21,162 nt of DNA, from contig JAILPU010000031.1 of assembly GCA_024699395.1 (NCBI GenBank), forward strand, positions 1-21,162. The letters are read 5' to 3'. This document shows positions 7,344-16,343 of this stretch, piece after piece. The stretch's first letter is position 1, and the number at the start of each line of letters is the position of its first letter. The DNA is from Lachnospiraceae bacterium (GTDB taxonomy: Bacteria > Bacillota > Clostridia > Lachnospirales > Lachnospiraceae). A model generated the notes under the pieces. The model was not told the origin of the DNA. It made no database searches and saw nothing but the letters and a program-made list of their open reading frames with translations. The position numbers were made by a program, and so were the translations under genes.

Positions 7344-7421
7344 ATTTTCTAGTGTCTGTTGTAAAAACGGGCATTGAAGTAGCGGCCTTTTCGGACCGTT
7401 TGACCAGCAAAGGAAAAGAAA

Positions 7422-9992
7422 ATGAGTAATTTGATTGAAAAGATTTTCGGAACCCACAGTGAAAGGGAACTTAAAAGAATCTACCCTATTGTGGACAAGA
7501 TCGAATCATTAAGAACTGATATGCAGGCTTTGAGCGATGAACAGCTTAAGGGAAAGACGGAGGAGTTTAAGAATCGTCTTTCACAAGGGGAGACATTGGA
7601 TGATATTCTTCCCGAGGCATATGCTGTTGTGAGAGAGGCAGCCAAGAGAGTACTTAATATGGAGCATTTCAGGGTTCAGCTTATAGGTGGAATTGTTCTT
7701 CACCAGGGACGAATTGCCGAGATGAGAACCGGTGAAGGTAAAACCCTCGTATCAACACTGCCGGCATATCTTAATGCTCTTACAGGTAAGGGTGTGCAGG
7801 TTGTAACCGTTAACGATTATCTTGCAAAGCGTGACCGTGACTGGATGGGCCAGGTTCATGAATTTTTGGGTCTTACTGTGGGCGTGGTACTTAACAGCAT
7901 GTCTCAAAAGGAAAGACAGGACGCATACAATTGCGATATAACCTATGTTACAAACAATGAGCTGGGATTTGATTATCTTCGTGATAATATGGCTATCTAC
8001 AAGGAACAGCTTGTTTTAAGAGATCTTAACTACTGTATCATCGACGAGGTGGACTCGGTTCTTATCGATGAGGCGAGAACCCCTCTTATTATTTCAGGTC
8101 AGAGCGGTAAATCCACTGCCCTTTACGAGGCTTGTGATATCCTTGCCAAGAGAATGGTCAGAGGTGAGGACGTGGGCGAGCTTTCCAAGATGGATGCCAT
8201 CATGGGAATCGAGCAGAAGGAGACAGGAGATTTCATAGTTAATGAGAAGGATAAGACTATTAACCTTACGGCCCAGGGCGTTGGCAAGGTTGAGCAGTTT
8301 TTCCATATATCAAACTTTGCAGATGCGGAAAACCTTGAAATCCAGCACAATATTATCCTCGCGTTGAGAGCTCATAACCTTATGGCAAGAGACAAGGATT
8401 ATGTGGTAAAGGATGATGAGGTTCTTATAGTAGACGAGTTTACCGGAAGAATCATGCCCGGTCGTCGTTATTCCGACGGACTTCATCAGGCTATCGAGGC
8501 AAAGGAGAAGGTTAAGGTTAAAAAGGAAAGTAAGACCCTTGCCACCATCACCTTCCAGAATTTCTTCAACTTGTACAGCAAAAAGTGCGGTATGACAGGT
8601 ACAGCTCTCACAGAGGAAAACGAGTTCAGAGAAATCTACGGCATGGACGTTGTATCCATTCCTACCAACCTCCCCATAGCGAGAAAAGATCTTAACGATG
8701 CTGTTTACCTTACCAAAAAGGAAAAGCTTGATGCCATCGTTAATGCGGTTGTGGAAGCACATGCCACAGGTCAGCCCATTCTGGTGGGTACCATTACAAT
8801 CGAGGCCAGTGAGGAGCTGAGTAAGCGACTTTCCAAACACGGAATTCAGCATAAAGTACTTAATGCGAAGTTCCATGAGATGGAGGCTGAGATTGTTGCC
8901 GAGGCCGGTGTGCACGGAGCAGTTACCATTGCTACCAACATGGCAGGTCGTGGTACCGATATTAAGCTTGATGATGAGGCAAGAAAGGCCGGAGGTCTTA
9001 AGATAATAGGTACGGAGCGTCACGAGTCAAGACGTATTGACAATCAGTTGAGAGGTCGTGCCGGACGTCAGGGAGATCCCGGTGAGTCCAAGTTCTATAT
9101 TTCACTTGAAGACGATCTCATGAGACTCTTCGGTTCCGAAAGCTTCCGTAACCTTATGGGCAAGATGGGTCTTCCCGAGGGACAGGAACTTGAGCATCCC
9201 ATGCTTACCAAGAACATTGAAAAAGCACAGAAGAAGATCGAGGCCAACAACTTCGGTATCAGAAAGAATCTTCTTGAGTATGACCGTGTCAAGAGTGAGC
9301 AGCGTGAAATCATTTATGAGGAGCGCCGTCGCGTACTTAATGGTGAGAGCATGAGAGACTTCATATATAAGATGATCGTGGACATCACAGAGAGTACTGT
9401 AGATATGTGCATCAGCGATGACACCTCATCGGATGAGTGGGATCTTACGGAACTTAACGATATTCTTCTTCCCATTATCCCTTTGGAGCCTATTACTAAA
9501 GAGAGAATTGAAAAGGTTACCAAGAAGAGTACCTTAAAGCAGATGCTTAAGGAAGAGGCCGTTAAGCTTTATGAAAATAAGGAAGCCGAGTTCCCTGAGC
9601 CTGAGATGATAAGAGAGATAGAGCGTGTGGTTCTTCTCAAGGTTATCGACAGAAAGTGGATGGCTCATATCGATGATATGGACCGCTTAAAGCAGGGTAT
9701 CGGACTCCAGGCATACGGTCAGAGAGATCCCGTTGTGGAATACAAGATGGCCGGATATGACATGTTCGATGAAATGTCACAGAATATCAGAAAAGAGACA
9801 GTTACAACTCTTTACAGAGTAAGACTTGAGCAGAAGATAGAGAGAGAACAGCAGGCTAAGATTACAGGTACCAACAAGGATGACTCCGTTGCAAGGGCAC
9901 CCAAAGTGCGCGCACAGGAGAAGGTTTATCCCAACGATCCCTGCCCCTGCGGTTCAGGCAAGAAATACAAGCAGTGCTGTGGCAAAAAATAA
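7422..9992 (+). CDS. secA: Protein translocase ATPase SecA
   Basis: SecA is the ATPase motor that pushes unfolded preproteins through SecYEG at the membrane. The 856-residue protein is full length for the family. Walker A is MRTGEGKT at 101-108 and Walker B is IIDEVD at about 206-211. [14 protein letters not shown] is at 177-190, the second nucleotide-binding domain carries [12 protein letters not shown] and [13 protein letters not shown], and the helical scaffold follows ([20 protein letters not shown]). The C-terminus is a SEC-C zinc motif, [14 protein letters not shown], which binds SecB or ribosomes in other bacteria. AAAGG about 10 nt upstream supports ATG 7422. It has its own promoter. 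prfB starts 37 nt after the stop, as is common in Firmicutes, so a shared transcript is likely. The usual hpf gene in front of secA is absent here. Confidence 0.97.
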   Translation: MSNLIEKIFGTHSERELKRIYPIVDKIESLRTDMQALSDEQLKGKTEEFKNRLSQGETLDDILPEAYAVVREAAKRVLNMEHFRVQLIGGIVLHQGRIAEMRTGEGKTLVSTLPAYLNALTGKGVQVVTVNDYLAKRDRDWMGQVHEFLGLTVGVVLNSMSQKERQDAYNCDITYVTNNELGFDYLRDNMAIYKEQLVLRDLNYCIIDEVDSVLIDEARTPLIISGQSGKSTALYEACDILAKRMVRGEDVGELSKMDAIMGIEQKETGDFIVNEKDKTINLTAQGVGKVEQFFHISNFADAENLEIQHNIILALRAHNLMARDKDYVVKDDEVLIVDEFTGRIMPGRRYSDGLHQAIEAKEKVKVKKESKTLATITFQNFFNLYSKKCGMTGTALTEENEFREIYGMDVVSIPTNLPIARKDLNDAVYLTKKEKLDAIVNAVVEAHATGQPILVGTITIEASEELSKRLSKHGIQHKVLNAKFHEMEAEIVAEAGVHGAVTIATNMAGRGTDIKLDDEARKAGGLKIIGTERHESRRIDNQLRGRAGRQGDPGESKFYISLEDDLMRLFGSESFRNLMGKMGLPEGQELEHPMLTKNIEKAQKKIEANNFGIRKNLLEYDRVKSEQREIIYEERRRVLNGESMRDFIYKMIVDITESTVDMCISDDTSSDEWDLTELNDILLPIIPLEPITKERIEKVTKKSTLKQMLKEEAVKLYENKEAEFPEPEMIREIERVVLLKVIDRKWMAHIDDMDRLKQGIGLQAYGQRDPVVEYKMAGYDMFDEMSQNIRKETVTTLYRVRLEQKIEREQQAKITGTNKDDSVARAPKVRAQEKVYPNDPCPCGSGKKYKQCCGKK

Positions 9993-10029
9993 GCAGCAAA
10001 CCACTATTATATGAAAGAAGGTGACGTTT

Positions 10030-11146
10030 GTGGTTGAACTTGATCAGATGAAGGTCGAATTGCTCAGTTATGAGACACCATTAGCGGAAGTGAGGGATTC
10101 ACTTTGACCTCGCGGGCAAAGAGAATCGTATAGAGGAATTAACAAGGCAGATGGAGGAGCCGGGCTTCTGGGACGATCCCGACAAATCCAACAGCCAAAT
10201 GAAAGAATTAAAGAATCTTAAGGATACTGTGGAGGAGATTAACTCCCTTGGACGCCAGTATGACGATATTCTGGAGCTTATCGAGATGGGATATGAGGAT
10301 GAAGATCCCGAGATGGCTTCTGAAATCAGAGAAGAGCTGGAAAGCTTTAAAACAGTATTTGAAAACCTGAGAATAGGAACTCTTTTATCAGGTGAATATG
10401 ATAAGAACAATGCAATCCTTAAGCTGAATGCGGGAGCAGGCGGAACCGAAAGCTGTGATTGGTGCTCAATGCTTTACCGTATGTACACAAGATGGGCTGA
10501 GAAAAAAGGCTTTGATATCGAGGTTTTGGATTTCCTTGACGGTGATGAAGCCGGAATTAAGAGTGTTACCTTCCAGATTAACGGAATAAACGCTTTCGGA
10601 CTTCTTAAATCGGAAAAGGGCGTCCACAGACTTGTAAGAATATCTCCCTTTAATGCCCAGAATAAAAGGCAGACGTCGTTTGTATCCCTTGATGTTATGC
10701 CTGATATTGAGGAAGATCTTGACGTAGAAATTGATGAGAAGGATTTAAGAATTGATACCTACCGCTCCAGCGGTGCCGGCGGACAGCATATCAACAAGAC
10801 CTCATCGGCTATAAGAATCACTCATATTCCCACAGGAACAGTGGTTCAGTGCCAGAATGAGAGAAGCCAGTTCCAAAATAAGGATAAGGCAATGCAGATG
10901 CTGAAGGCAAAGCTCTATCTGTTAAAGAAAGAGGCAAATGTTGAAAAACTGTCGGATATCAGAGGTGAGATAAAGGATATTGCCTGGGGCAATCAGATAA
11001 GATCCTATTTCCTTCAGCCTTACACTTTGGTGAAGGATTTGAGGACGCAGGTGGAAACCTCCAATGCACAGGCTGTGCTTGACGGGGAAATAGACCTGTT
11101 TATAAACGGGTATCTCAAATGGCTCAATACCTCGAAGGATGCGTAA
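10030..11146 (+). CDS. prfB: Peptide chain release factor 2 (programmed +1 frameshift)
   Basis: RF2 reads UGA and UAA stop codons and triggers peptide release. The first frame runs from GTG 10030 (AGAAGGTG just upstream) through 25 codons to CTT 10102-10104, where TGA 10105-10107 stops it. A +1 slip reads GAC from 10106 and continues to TAA 11146, giving 371 residues in total. In the fused numbering the stop-recognition tripeptide SPF is at 205-207 and the catalytic GGQ is at 250-252 (SGAGGQHINKTSSAIRITH), matching E. coli RF2 positions. Without the frameshift the product would lack its first helices. The frameshift autoregulates the level of RF2. No terminator is visible after the gene, and the next gene converges on it with a 2-nt gap. 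Confidence 0.96.
10093..10108 (+). promoter_or_regulatory. RF2 programmed frameshift site
   Basis: AGGG at 10093-10096 acts as the internal Shine-Dalgarno-like stimulator. It is followed by GATTCA and the slippery CTT TGA C (10102-10108). When RF2 is scarce, the ribosome pauses at TGA and slips +1. The spacing is two codons between AGG and CTT, against one codon in E. coli. Confidence 0.92.
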
Positions 11147-11148
11147 GA

Positions 11149-11901
11149 TTAATTAAAGATTTGCGAAGAATCGGGCATTTCTTTCAAAGAACCGGGATTC
11201 ACAAGATCCAGATAAAAGATGGTGCGTGTCATGTAGAAATAGGGTACCACAAAGAGGAAACCCACAAAAAAACATAATACACTTAGAACCGAAAGGGGAA
11301 TGAAGGACGCGAAGGTTTTGATAAAGCGGATTTTATTCCCCTTCATTATTTTCAGGCTGTGTCCGAACAGATCTTTAATGGAATAATCCGGGAAATCCAG
11401 AGCAAGATAAAAAATTTGTCCGAAGAACAAAAAATAAATAAGATAAAGAGCAATACATCCCGAAAGCACAAGGGCGTTTTCCAATACCATTGCTATATAG
11501 GATGTGGGGGTAATAAAGAGACCGCAGAAGAAATAAGGAAGCATGCAGAGTGTCAGCACAATGGCATTTATCACTGCTATGTCGGGACTTGAAAGCTTGC
11601 CTTTGTTAAGAATCTCCTGCAAAATCTCGGGATTGTAGGCTTTTTCAGGGGAATTAAGTGCAGTAAAAATATAACCCAGTATCATATGAGGTGAAAAGAT
11701 TCCGTACAAAAGGAAGATAAGTGCAAATTTAACTGCGGGAATATTCATTTTAAACATATTTCCCACAAGACCGATTACAAAGGATACTATAAGGGCAAGC
11801 ACAAGGAAGATTGCCAGTGTGGAAATATTCATAAAGTAAGTTCCCTTAAGTTTGTCTTTGGCCATGTCCTTTATTTCAGAGATAGTAAGATGCTGTTCCA
11901 T
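11149..11901 (-). CDS. DUF975-like multi-pass membrane protein
   Basis: A 250-residue integral membrane protein with about five to six hydrophobic segments. The N-terminal SEIKDMAKDKLKGTYFMN, the central PDYSIKDLFGHSLKIMKGNK stretch before a membrane helix, and the VPYFYMTRTIFYLDL ending fit the DUF975 family, where a short cytoplasmic ...L..S...MKGNK motif precedes the last helices. Function is unknown for the family. AAGGAG (complement of about 11907-11912) supports the start. It lies downstream of another minus-strand membrane gene with a 75-nt gap, so the two may be co-transcribed. Its stop is 2 nt from that of prfB, with no terminator between them. Confidence 0.75.
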   Translation of the reverse strand: MEQHLTISEIKDMAKDKLKGTYFMNISTLAIFLVLALIVSFVIGLVGNMFKMNIPAVKFALIFLLYGIFSPHMILGYIFTALNSPEKAYNPEILQEILNKGKLSSPDIAVINAIVLTLCMLPYFFCGLFITPTSYIAMVLENALVLSGCIALYLIYFLFFGQIFYLALDFPDYSIKDLFGHSLKIMKGNKIRFIKTFASFIPLSVLSVLCFFVGFLFVVPYFYMTRTIFYLDLVNPGSLKEMPDSSQIFN

Positions 11902-11976
11902 TTTTGGAGCTCCTTATAAAATAATAGGTGTAATCAGTAAAAAGTGATGCGTAAATAGAATTTAATCAGGATTTAA

Positions 11977-12390
11977 TCAAAGCTTGTCATTGGTTTCAAG
12001 GGATACTCCCCAGAAATCTTCAAAAGATATTCCCAAAGTGTTCTTGTATAGGGATTCTACCTGTTCCTTGAATTTGGGATCTTTTTTCATGGTATTAAGA
12101 TTGACGGAGAAGCTTTTTACAGTCATGCCGACGCCGATGATGATGGAAATCACCGAAACAACAAAAGAAACCTTTGCTTTCACCGGAGTGGGAGAATTTT
12201 TCCTGAAGCACAATATCCCAAGGATTATCGCCAAGGAGCCCGGTACGTAGGATATTCCCGCGGGGGAGAGCATAAATGCCACCAGCGCAAGAATCAGAGA
12301 AGCGTTGGCGAAGGAATCCTTTTTAATATATCTGTCATCATTGAATATGGAGTTTTCATATTCGGCGTGGTTATATTCGTTGTTTTCCAT
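11977..12390 (-). CDS. DUF4190-like small membrane protein
   Basis: A 137-residue protein. The first 25 residues are hydrophilic and rich in Asn, Glu and Tyr. Two membrane segments follow (ASLILALVAFMLSPAG through LAIILGILCF, and VSFVVSVISIIIGVGMTV), with a short charged hinge RKNSPTPVKAK. A soluble tail of about 45 residues completes it. The two-helix pattern with Gly/Ser-rich helices resembles DUF4190 proteins. I chose ATG at 12388-12390 because AAAGGAAA lies just upstream; an ATG at 12456 is in frame, but the extra 22 residues lie beyond that ribosome binding site. Function is unknown. It is probably followed in the same transcript by the DUF975-like gene. Confidence 0.7.
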   Translation of the reverse strand: MENNEYNHAEYENSIFNDDRYIKKDSFANASLILALVAFMLSPAGISYVPGSLAIILGILCFRKNSPTPVKAKVSFVVSVISIIIGVGMTVKSFSVNLNTMKKDPKFKEQVESLYKNTLGISFEDFWGVSLETNDKL

Positions 12391-12407
12391 TACATTTCCT
12401 TTCGAAA

Positions 12408-12437
12408 ACAATAGTTTTACAGCTGAAATTCTATCAA
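12408..12437 (-). promoter_or_regulatory. Weak candidate promoter for the DUF4190-like gene
   Basis: On the minus strand, TTGATA (12432-12437) and TATTGT (12408-12413) are 18 nt apart. The implied leader would be only about 10 nt, which is short for the ribosome binding site it must include, so this call is tentative. Confidence 0.3.
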
Positions 12438-12446
12438 ATTTTGCGC

Positions 12447-12583
12447 CATAAGGCAATGAAAGTTTGTGACATAAGACAAAGAGTGTTTGTGACGTGTGGA
12501 GACGATAGATTATATCATATGGTAGCGTGGGCTTATGGTTTTACACACTGGGAGTTTGCAATATAAGGCAATGAGAGGTTGTG
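12447..12583 (+). repeat. Three copies of a 23/24-nt motif in the map leader
   Basis: CATAAGGCAATGAAAGTTTG (continuing TGAC, 12447-12470) is followed at once by CATAAGACAAAGAGTGTTTG (continuing TGAC, 12470-12493). A third copy, ATAAGGCAATGAGAGGTTGTG, is at 12563-12583. Copies 2 and 3 each end in a TTGTG that fits the -35 box of a candidate promoter. A binding site for a regulator is possible. Confidence 0.7.
12487..12515 (+). promoter_or_regulatory. Candidate upstream promoter for map-tex
   Basis: TTGTGA (12487-12492) and TTATAT (12510-12515) have a 17-nt spacer. The -35 box lies in the second leader repeat. The implied leader is about 150 nt. Confidence 0.35.
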
Positions 12584-12607
12584 CAGTTGTGTTTTTTTGT
12601 TTATTGT
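12579..12607 (+). promoter_or_regulatory. Candidate proximal promoter for map-tex
   Basis: TTGTGC (12579-12584) and TATTGT (12602-12607) have a 17-nt spacer. The -35 box overlaps the third leader repeat. The implied leader to map is about 58 nt. Confidence 0.35.
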
Positions 12608-12671
12608 GCTATGGTATTTTCGGGTTTCGAGGGGATGTTTGAACCCCAAAATTAATAAAGAGGATACCAAA

Positions 12672-13547
12672 ATGATTTACAAATTGTGCCACGGAGCACC
12701 TTGCTGGTGCGGCAGCCGCAAAAGCTACAGTGACTGTCATGAAAGCTTTGACCGTAAAATTTCAGCATTAAAAAAACAGGGCTTCAAAGTACCGCCCAAA
12801 AAGATAATCAAAAACGAAGAACAGCTTAAAGGTATAAGAGAGAGCTGTAAGATAAACATAGAAGTGCTGGACAGAGTAAGTGAAAAGGTTGTTCCCGGAA
12901 TTTCCACCGGCGAGATAAATGAATTGGTTCATGAGCTTACCACAGGGATGGGGGCAATCCCCGCACCCCTTAATTATAACGGATTCCCCTACAGTGTCTG
13001 CACCTCGGTTAACGATCAGGTTTGTCACGGTTTCCCTTCAAAGGACGTGATTTTAAAGGACGGGGACATAATAAATGTGGACTGCTCCACCATATATAAG
13101 GGCTATTTTTCCGATTCCTCCAGAATGTTTACGGTGGGAAAGGTTTCGCCTGAAGCTAAAAAACTTGTTGATGTTACGAAGGAATGCATATACAAAGGAC
13201 TTGAAAAGGTGATACCCTACAGACCTCTGGGGGATATGTCCCAGGCTGTTCAGAATCACGCGGTGAAGAGTGGTTACAGCGTTGTTAGGGAAATAGGCGG
13301 TCACGGTGTGGGACTTAAATTCCATGAGGAACCCTTTGTAAGTTACGTTATTCCTAAAGGGACAGGTATGGTGATGGCGCCGGGTATGGTCTTTACCATT
13401 GAACCCATGATCAATATGGGAAAACCCGATGTATATATAGACGGCAATAATGATTGGGAAGTATATACAATGGACGGTTCTCTTTCCGCACAGTGGGAAA
13501 TTATGGTACTTGTCACCGAGGAGGGGAACGAGGTTCTCTGTTATTAA
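12672..13547 (+). CDS. map: Type I methionine aminopeptidase with N-terminal SEC-C zinc motif
   Basis: Removes the initiator methionine from nascent proteins. The 291-residue enzyme carries the five metal ligands of the pita-bread fold: D137 (INVDCS), D148 (YFSDSS), H211 (GGHGVGL), E244 (FTIEPM) and E276 (SAQWEIM). Residues 6-23 are a SEC-C zinc motif, with ligands C11, C13, C22 and H23, known from Firmicutes MAP proteins and thought to aid ribosome binding. ATG 12672 is chosen because AAAGAGGA lies about 9 nt upstream; a GTG at 12579 is in frame but would add a poorly conserved leader. The residue after the last Glu pair is IMV rather than the common YTV, a minor variation. tex follows after 39 nt, probably on the same transcript. 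Confidence 0.93.
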   Translation: MIYKLCHGAPCWCGSRKSYSDCHESFDRKISALKKQGFKVPPKKIIKNEEQLKGIRESCKINIEVLDRVSEKVVPGISTGEINELVHELTTGMGAIPAPLNYNGFPYSVCTSVNDQVCHGFPSKDVILKDGDIINVDCSTIYKGYFSDSSRMFTVGKVSPEAKKLVDVTKECIYKGLEKVIPYRPLGDMSQAVQNHAVKSGYSVVREIGGHGVGLKFHEEPFVSYVIPKGTGMVMAPGMVFTIEPMINMGKPDVYIDGNNDWEVYTMDGSLSAQWEIMVLVTEEGNEVLCY

Positions 13548-13586
13548 GAAGTAAATCTAAATTTAATCATATAAAAGAGGGAAAAG

Positions 13587-16004
13587 ATGGATATCATTCA
13601 GGTTATCAAAGAAGAATTAAAAGTTGAGAAATGGCAGGTGGAAGCCGCTGTCAAGCTTATCGATGAGGGGAACACCATTCCTTTTATTGCTCGATACAGG
13701 AAGGAAGTTACAGGTTCTTTAAACGACGAGCAGTTGAGAGATCTTAATGAGAGACTTACCTATCTCAGAAATCTCACGGAAAGAAAGGAACAGGTCATTG
13801 CATCCATAGAAGAGCAGGGACTCCTTACCGATGAGTTAAAAGAAAAGATAATGGAAGCCCCCACCATGGTTATGGTTGAGGATCTTTACAGACCCTATAA
13901 ACCCAAGAAAAAAACAAGAGCCGGAGTGGCTAAGGCAAAGGGACTTGAACCCCTTGCGCAGTTTATTTTGGAACAGAATGCCACAGCTCCCATAGCAGAG
14001 GAAGCTGCAAAATATATTAATAACGAGGAAGACAAGGATAAACAGGTACCCGATGCCGACGCGGCAATCCAGGGCGCAATGGATATTATAGCAGAGACGG
14101 TTTCTGATAATGCGGATTACAGAACTTATATCAGACAGGCTACTTTTGAGGAAGGTGTTATAAAGAGTAATGCCAAGGATGTTAAAGAACAGACTGTATA
14201 TGAGATGTATTACGATTATGAGGAGCCTGTGAGCAAGATTGCGGGACACAGAGTGCTGGCTCTTAACAGAGGAGAAAAAGAAAAGGTGCTTACGGTTAAG
14301 CTGGAAGCGCCTGTTGAACGTATTATCAGATACCTTGAAACCCAGATTATTACCTGCGAAAACGAATACACAACGCCTGTTATCAAAACAGCAATAGAAG
14401 ATGGATATGATCGCCTTATTGCCCCTGCCATTGATAGAGAAATAAGAAACGATATTACACAGAAAGCGGAAGATGCGGCAATTCAGGTTTTTGGAAAGAA
14501 TCTGGAACAGCTTCTTATGCAGCCTCCCATTGCGGGAAAGGTTGTGCTGGGATGGGACCCTGCTTTCAGAACAGGATGTAAGCTCGCGGTTGTTGACAGT
14601 ACCGGAAAAGTGCTTGAGACTAGAGTTATTTATCCCACAGCACCTCAGAATAAGATTGAGGAGTCCAAAAAAATTCTTAAGCAGATAATTGCCAAGTATA
14701 ATGTAGATTTAATATCTGTAGGTAACGGTACTGCTTCAAGGGAATCGGAGCAGGTTATCGTGGATCTTATAAAAGAACTGGATACTCCCGTAAAATATGT
14801 AATCGTTAACGAGGCGGGAGCTTCCGTATATTCCGCAAGCAAGCTGGCAACGGAGGAGTTCCCCAATCTTGATGTGGGAGCAAGAAGTGCGGCTTCCATA
14901 GCAAGACGTCTCCAGGATCCTTTGGCGGAGCTTGTTAAGATCGATCCCAAATCCATAGGCGTGGGACAGTATCAGCATGACATGAACCAGAAGAAGTTGA
15001 GCGAAGCACTTGAAGGCGTAGTTGAAGACAGCGTAAATAAGGTGGGCGTGGATCTTAATACTGCATCTTTCTCACTTTTGGAATATATTTCCGGTGTCAA
15101 TAAGACCCTAGCCAAGAATATTGTGGATTATAGGGAGAAAAACGGTCGCTTTGCAAACAGACAGCAGCTTTTAAAGGTGGCCAAGCTTGGACCCAAGGCT
15201 TTTGAACAGTGTGCCGGATTTATGCGTATCTACAACGGAGATAATCCCCTTGATGCCACCAGTGTGCATCCTGAGTCATATGACGCCACTATGAAACTTT
15301 TGGAAAAACTGGGTCTTACCATGGAAGATGTGAAAAAAGCCCAGAAGGAATCAAAGGCAAGAACTCTTGCAAAGCCCGCTCCTGCCAAAAAAGAAAAGAA
15401 AACAGAGAAAAAGGTGAAAGTATCCAACGTAAATACCGCTATGGGTAAGGCGCTTGCTCAGGCTTTCAGCGGTGTGACTGTTACCGAAACCGCTCCGGAG
15501 ACCAAACCCGAAACTGCAAATGCAAATGAGGGTAATATCCAAACGGTGTTCGGAAAAGTTAGGGACAAGGAAAAGCTTGCATCGGAATTGGGACTTGGAA
15601 CTGTTACTCTCACAGATATTATGAATGAGCTGGAAAAGCCCGCAAGAGATCCCAGAGAGGATATGCCCAAGCCTATTTTAAGAAGTGATGTTTTGGATCT
15701 TGAAGATCTTAAACCCGGCATGATTCTTAAAGGAACCGTGAGAAACATAATCGATTTCGGAGCTTTTGTGGATATAGGAGTTCATCAGGACGGACTTGTA
15801 CATATTTCCCAAATAACCAGCCGTTTTATCAAGCATCCCTTTGAGGCTGTGAGTGTGGGAGATATTGTGGATGTCAAGGTTCTTGATGTGGACGTGAATA
15901 AAAAGAGGATATCTCTTACAATGCGTCTTGAAGAAGAACCAGAAAAGGAAAAATCAAAGGATTCATCCTCAAAGAATCAAAAGAACCCCAAAATAAGCAA
16001 ATAA
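13587..16004 (+). CDS. tex: Tex-family RNA-binding transcription accessory protein
   Basis: An 805-residue protein with the domain order of Tex/YhgF. It has an N-terminal helical region (VAAVKLIDEGNTIPFIARYR type, 'KEVTGSLNDEQLRDL'), then a YqgF/RNase H-like domain from about residue 317 (VLGWDPAFRTGCKLAVVDS, ISVGNGTASRESE). Helix-hairpin-helix elements follow at about 490-550 (LEYISGVNKTLAKNIVDYR), and a C-terminal S1 domain at about 705-780 (GTVRNIIDFGAFVDIGVHQD). Tex binds nucleic acid and associates with RNA polymerase and ribosomes; its exact job is unsettled. Family members are usually about 720-780 residues. Here a Lys/Ala/Pro/Glu-rich linker (about 590-660) is inserted before the S1 domain. 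GAGGGA upstream supports ATG 13587. The gene follows map closely. Confidence 0.93.
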   Translation: MDIIQVIKEELKVEKWQVEAAVKLIDEGNTIPFIARYRKEVTGSLNDEQLRDLNERLTYLRNLTERKEQVIASIEEQGLLTDELKEKIMEAPTMVMVEDLYRPYKPKKKTRAGVAKAKGLEPLAQFILEQNATAPIAEEAAKYINNEEDKDKQVPDADAAIQGAMDIIAETVSDNADYRTYIRQATFEEGVIKSNAKDVKEQTVYEMYYDYEEPVSKIAGHRVLALNRGEKEKVLTVKLEAPVERIIRYLETQIITCENEYTTPVIKTAIEDGYDRLIAPAIDREIRNDITQKAEDAAIQVFGKNLEQLLMQPPIAGKVVLGWDPAFRTGCKLAVVDSTGKVLETRVIYPTAPQNKIEESKKILKQIIAKYNVDLISVGNGTASRESEQVIVDLIKELDTPVKYVIVNEAGASVYSASKLATEEFPNLDVGARSAASIARRLQDPLAELVKIDPKSIGVGQYQHDMNQKKLSEALEGVVEDSVNKVGVDLNTASFSLLEYISGVNKTLAKNIVDYREKNGRFANRQQLLKVAKLGPKAFEQCAGFMRIYNGDNPLDATSVHPESYDATMKLLEKLGLTMEDVKKAQKESKARTLAKPAPAKKEKKTEKKVKVSNVNTAMGKALAQAFSGVTVTETAPETKPETANANEGNIQTVFGKVRDKEKLASELGLGTVTLTDIMNELEKPARDPREDMPKPILRSDVLDLEDLKPGMILKGTVRNIIDFGAFVDIGVHQDGLVHISQITSRFIKHPFEAVSVGDIVDVKVLDVDVNKKRISLTMRLEEEPEKEKSKDSSSKNQKNPKISK

Positions 16005-16055
16005 AACAATCACTGACTAAAAAACAATCGGATAATAAAAACCCCAAAAAGACTC

Positions 16056-16085
16056 TTGATTTCTACCGGATATCTGTTATATAAT
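16056..16085 (+). promoter_or_regulatory. Promoter of the FMN riboswitch-ribU unit
   Basis: TTGATT (16056-16061) and a consensus TATAAT (16080-16085) have an 18-nt spacer. The predicted start near 16092 lies about 15 nt before the aptamer. Confidence 0.75.
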
Positions 16086-16106
16086 CGACATCGGTGATTT
16101 TAAGCG

Positions 16107-16231
16107 TATCTTCAGGGGTGGGTGAAATTCCCTGCTGGCGGTAATGTTTTTAACTAGTCCGCGAGCCCTTAAAAGGGTTGATTCGGTGCGATTCCGAAAC
16201 CAACGGTCAGAGTCCGGATGGAAGAAGAGTA
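16107..16231 (+). ncRNA. FMN riboswitch (RFN element)
   Basis: The conserved RFN blocks are in order: ATCTTCAGGGG..GGGTGAAATTCCC, CTGGCGGTAA, AGTCCGCGAGCCC, GATTCGGTGCGATTCCGAA, CCAACGGTCAGAGTCCGGAT, and the closing GGAAGAAGA, which pairs with the 5' ATCTTC. It binds FMN. It lies directly upstream of ribU and is followed by a terminator, so high FMN should end transcription before the transporter gene. The P3 or variable arm is extended by a TTTTTAACT insertion. Confidence 0.97.
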
Positions 16232-16260
16232 TGCCTGTCCATAGGATTGGTATGTGATTT

Positions 16261-16284
16261 AAGCCCCTGAATTCAGGGGCTTTT
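16261..16284 (+). terminator. Riboswitch expression-platform terminator
   Basis: AAGCCCCTG (16261-16269) pairs with CAGGGGCTT (16274-16282) around an AATT loop, followed by a T-rich run. It lies 30 nt after the FMN aptamer. Its left arm contains CCCCTGAA (16264-16271), the exact complement of TTCAGGGG (16111-16118) at the 5' edge of the aptamer, so the two pairings exclude each other. Confidence 0.92.
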
Positions 16285-16343
16285 AATTTGCTTTTAAATA
16301 GGCAAATTACAAAATAAGGAGCCTCTGTGTAAAGGAGGAAAAT

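Noticed and set aside
8310..9023. Minus-strand 237-codon frame inside secA
   Set aside because: It is fully contained in the well-supported secA gene and has no ribosome binding site or family resemblance.
12579..12671. N-terminal extension of map from GTG 12579
   Set aside because: The extension is hydrophobic and unlike MAP proteins; AAAGAGGA sits correctly before ATG 12672, where the SEC-C motif begins.
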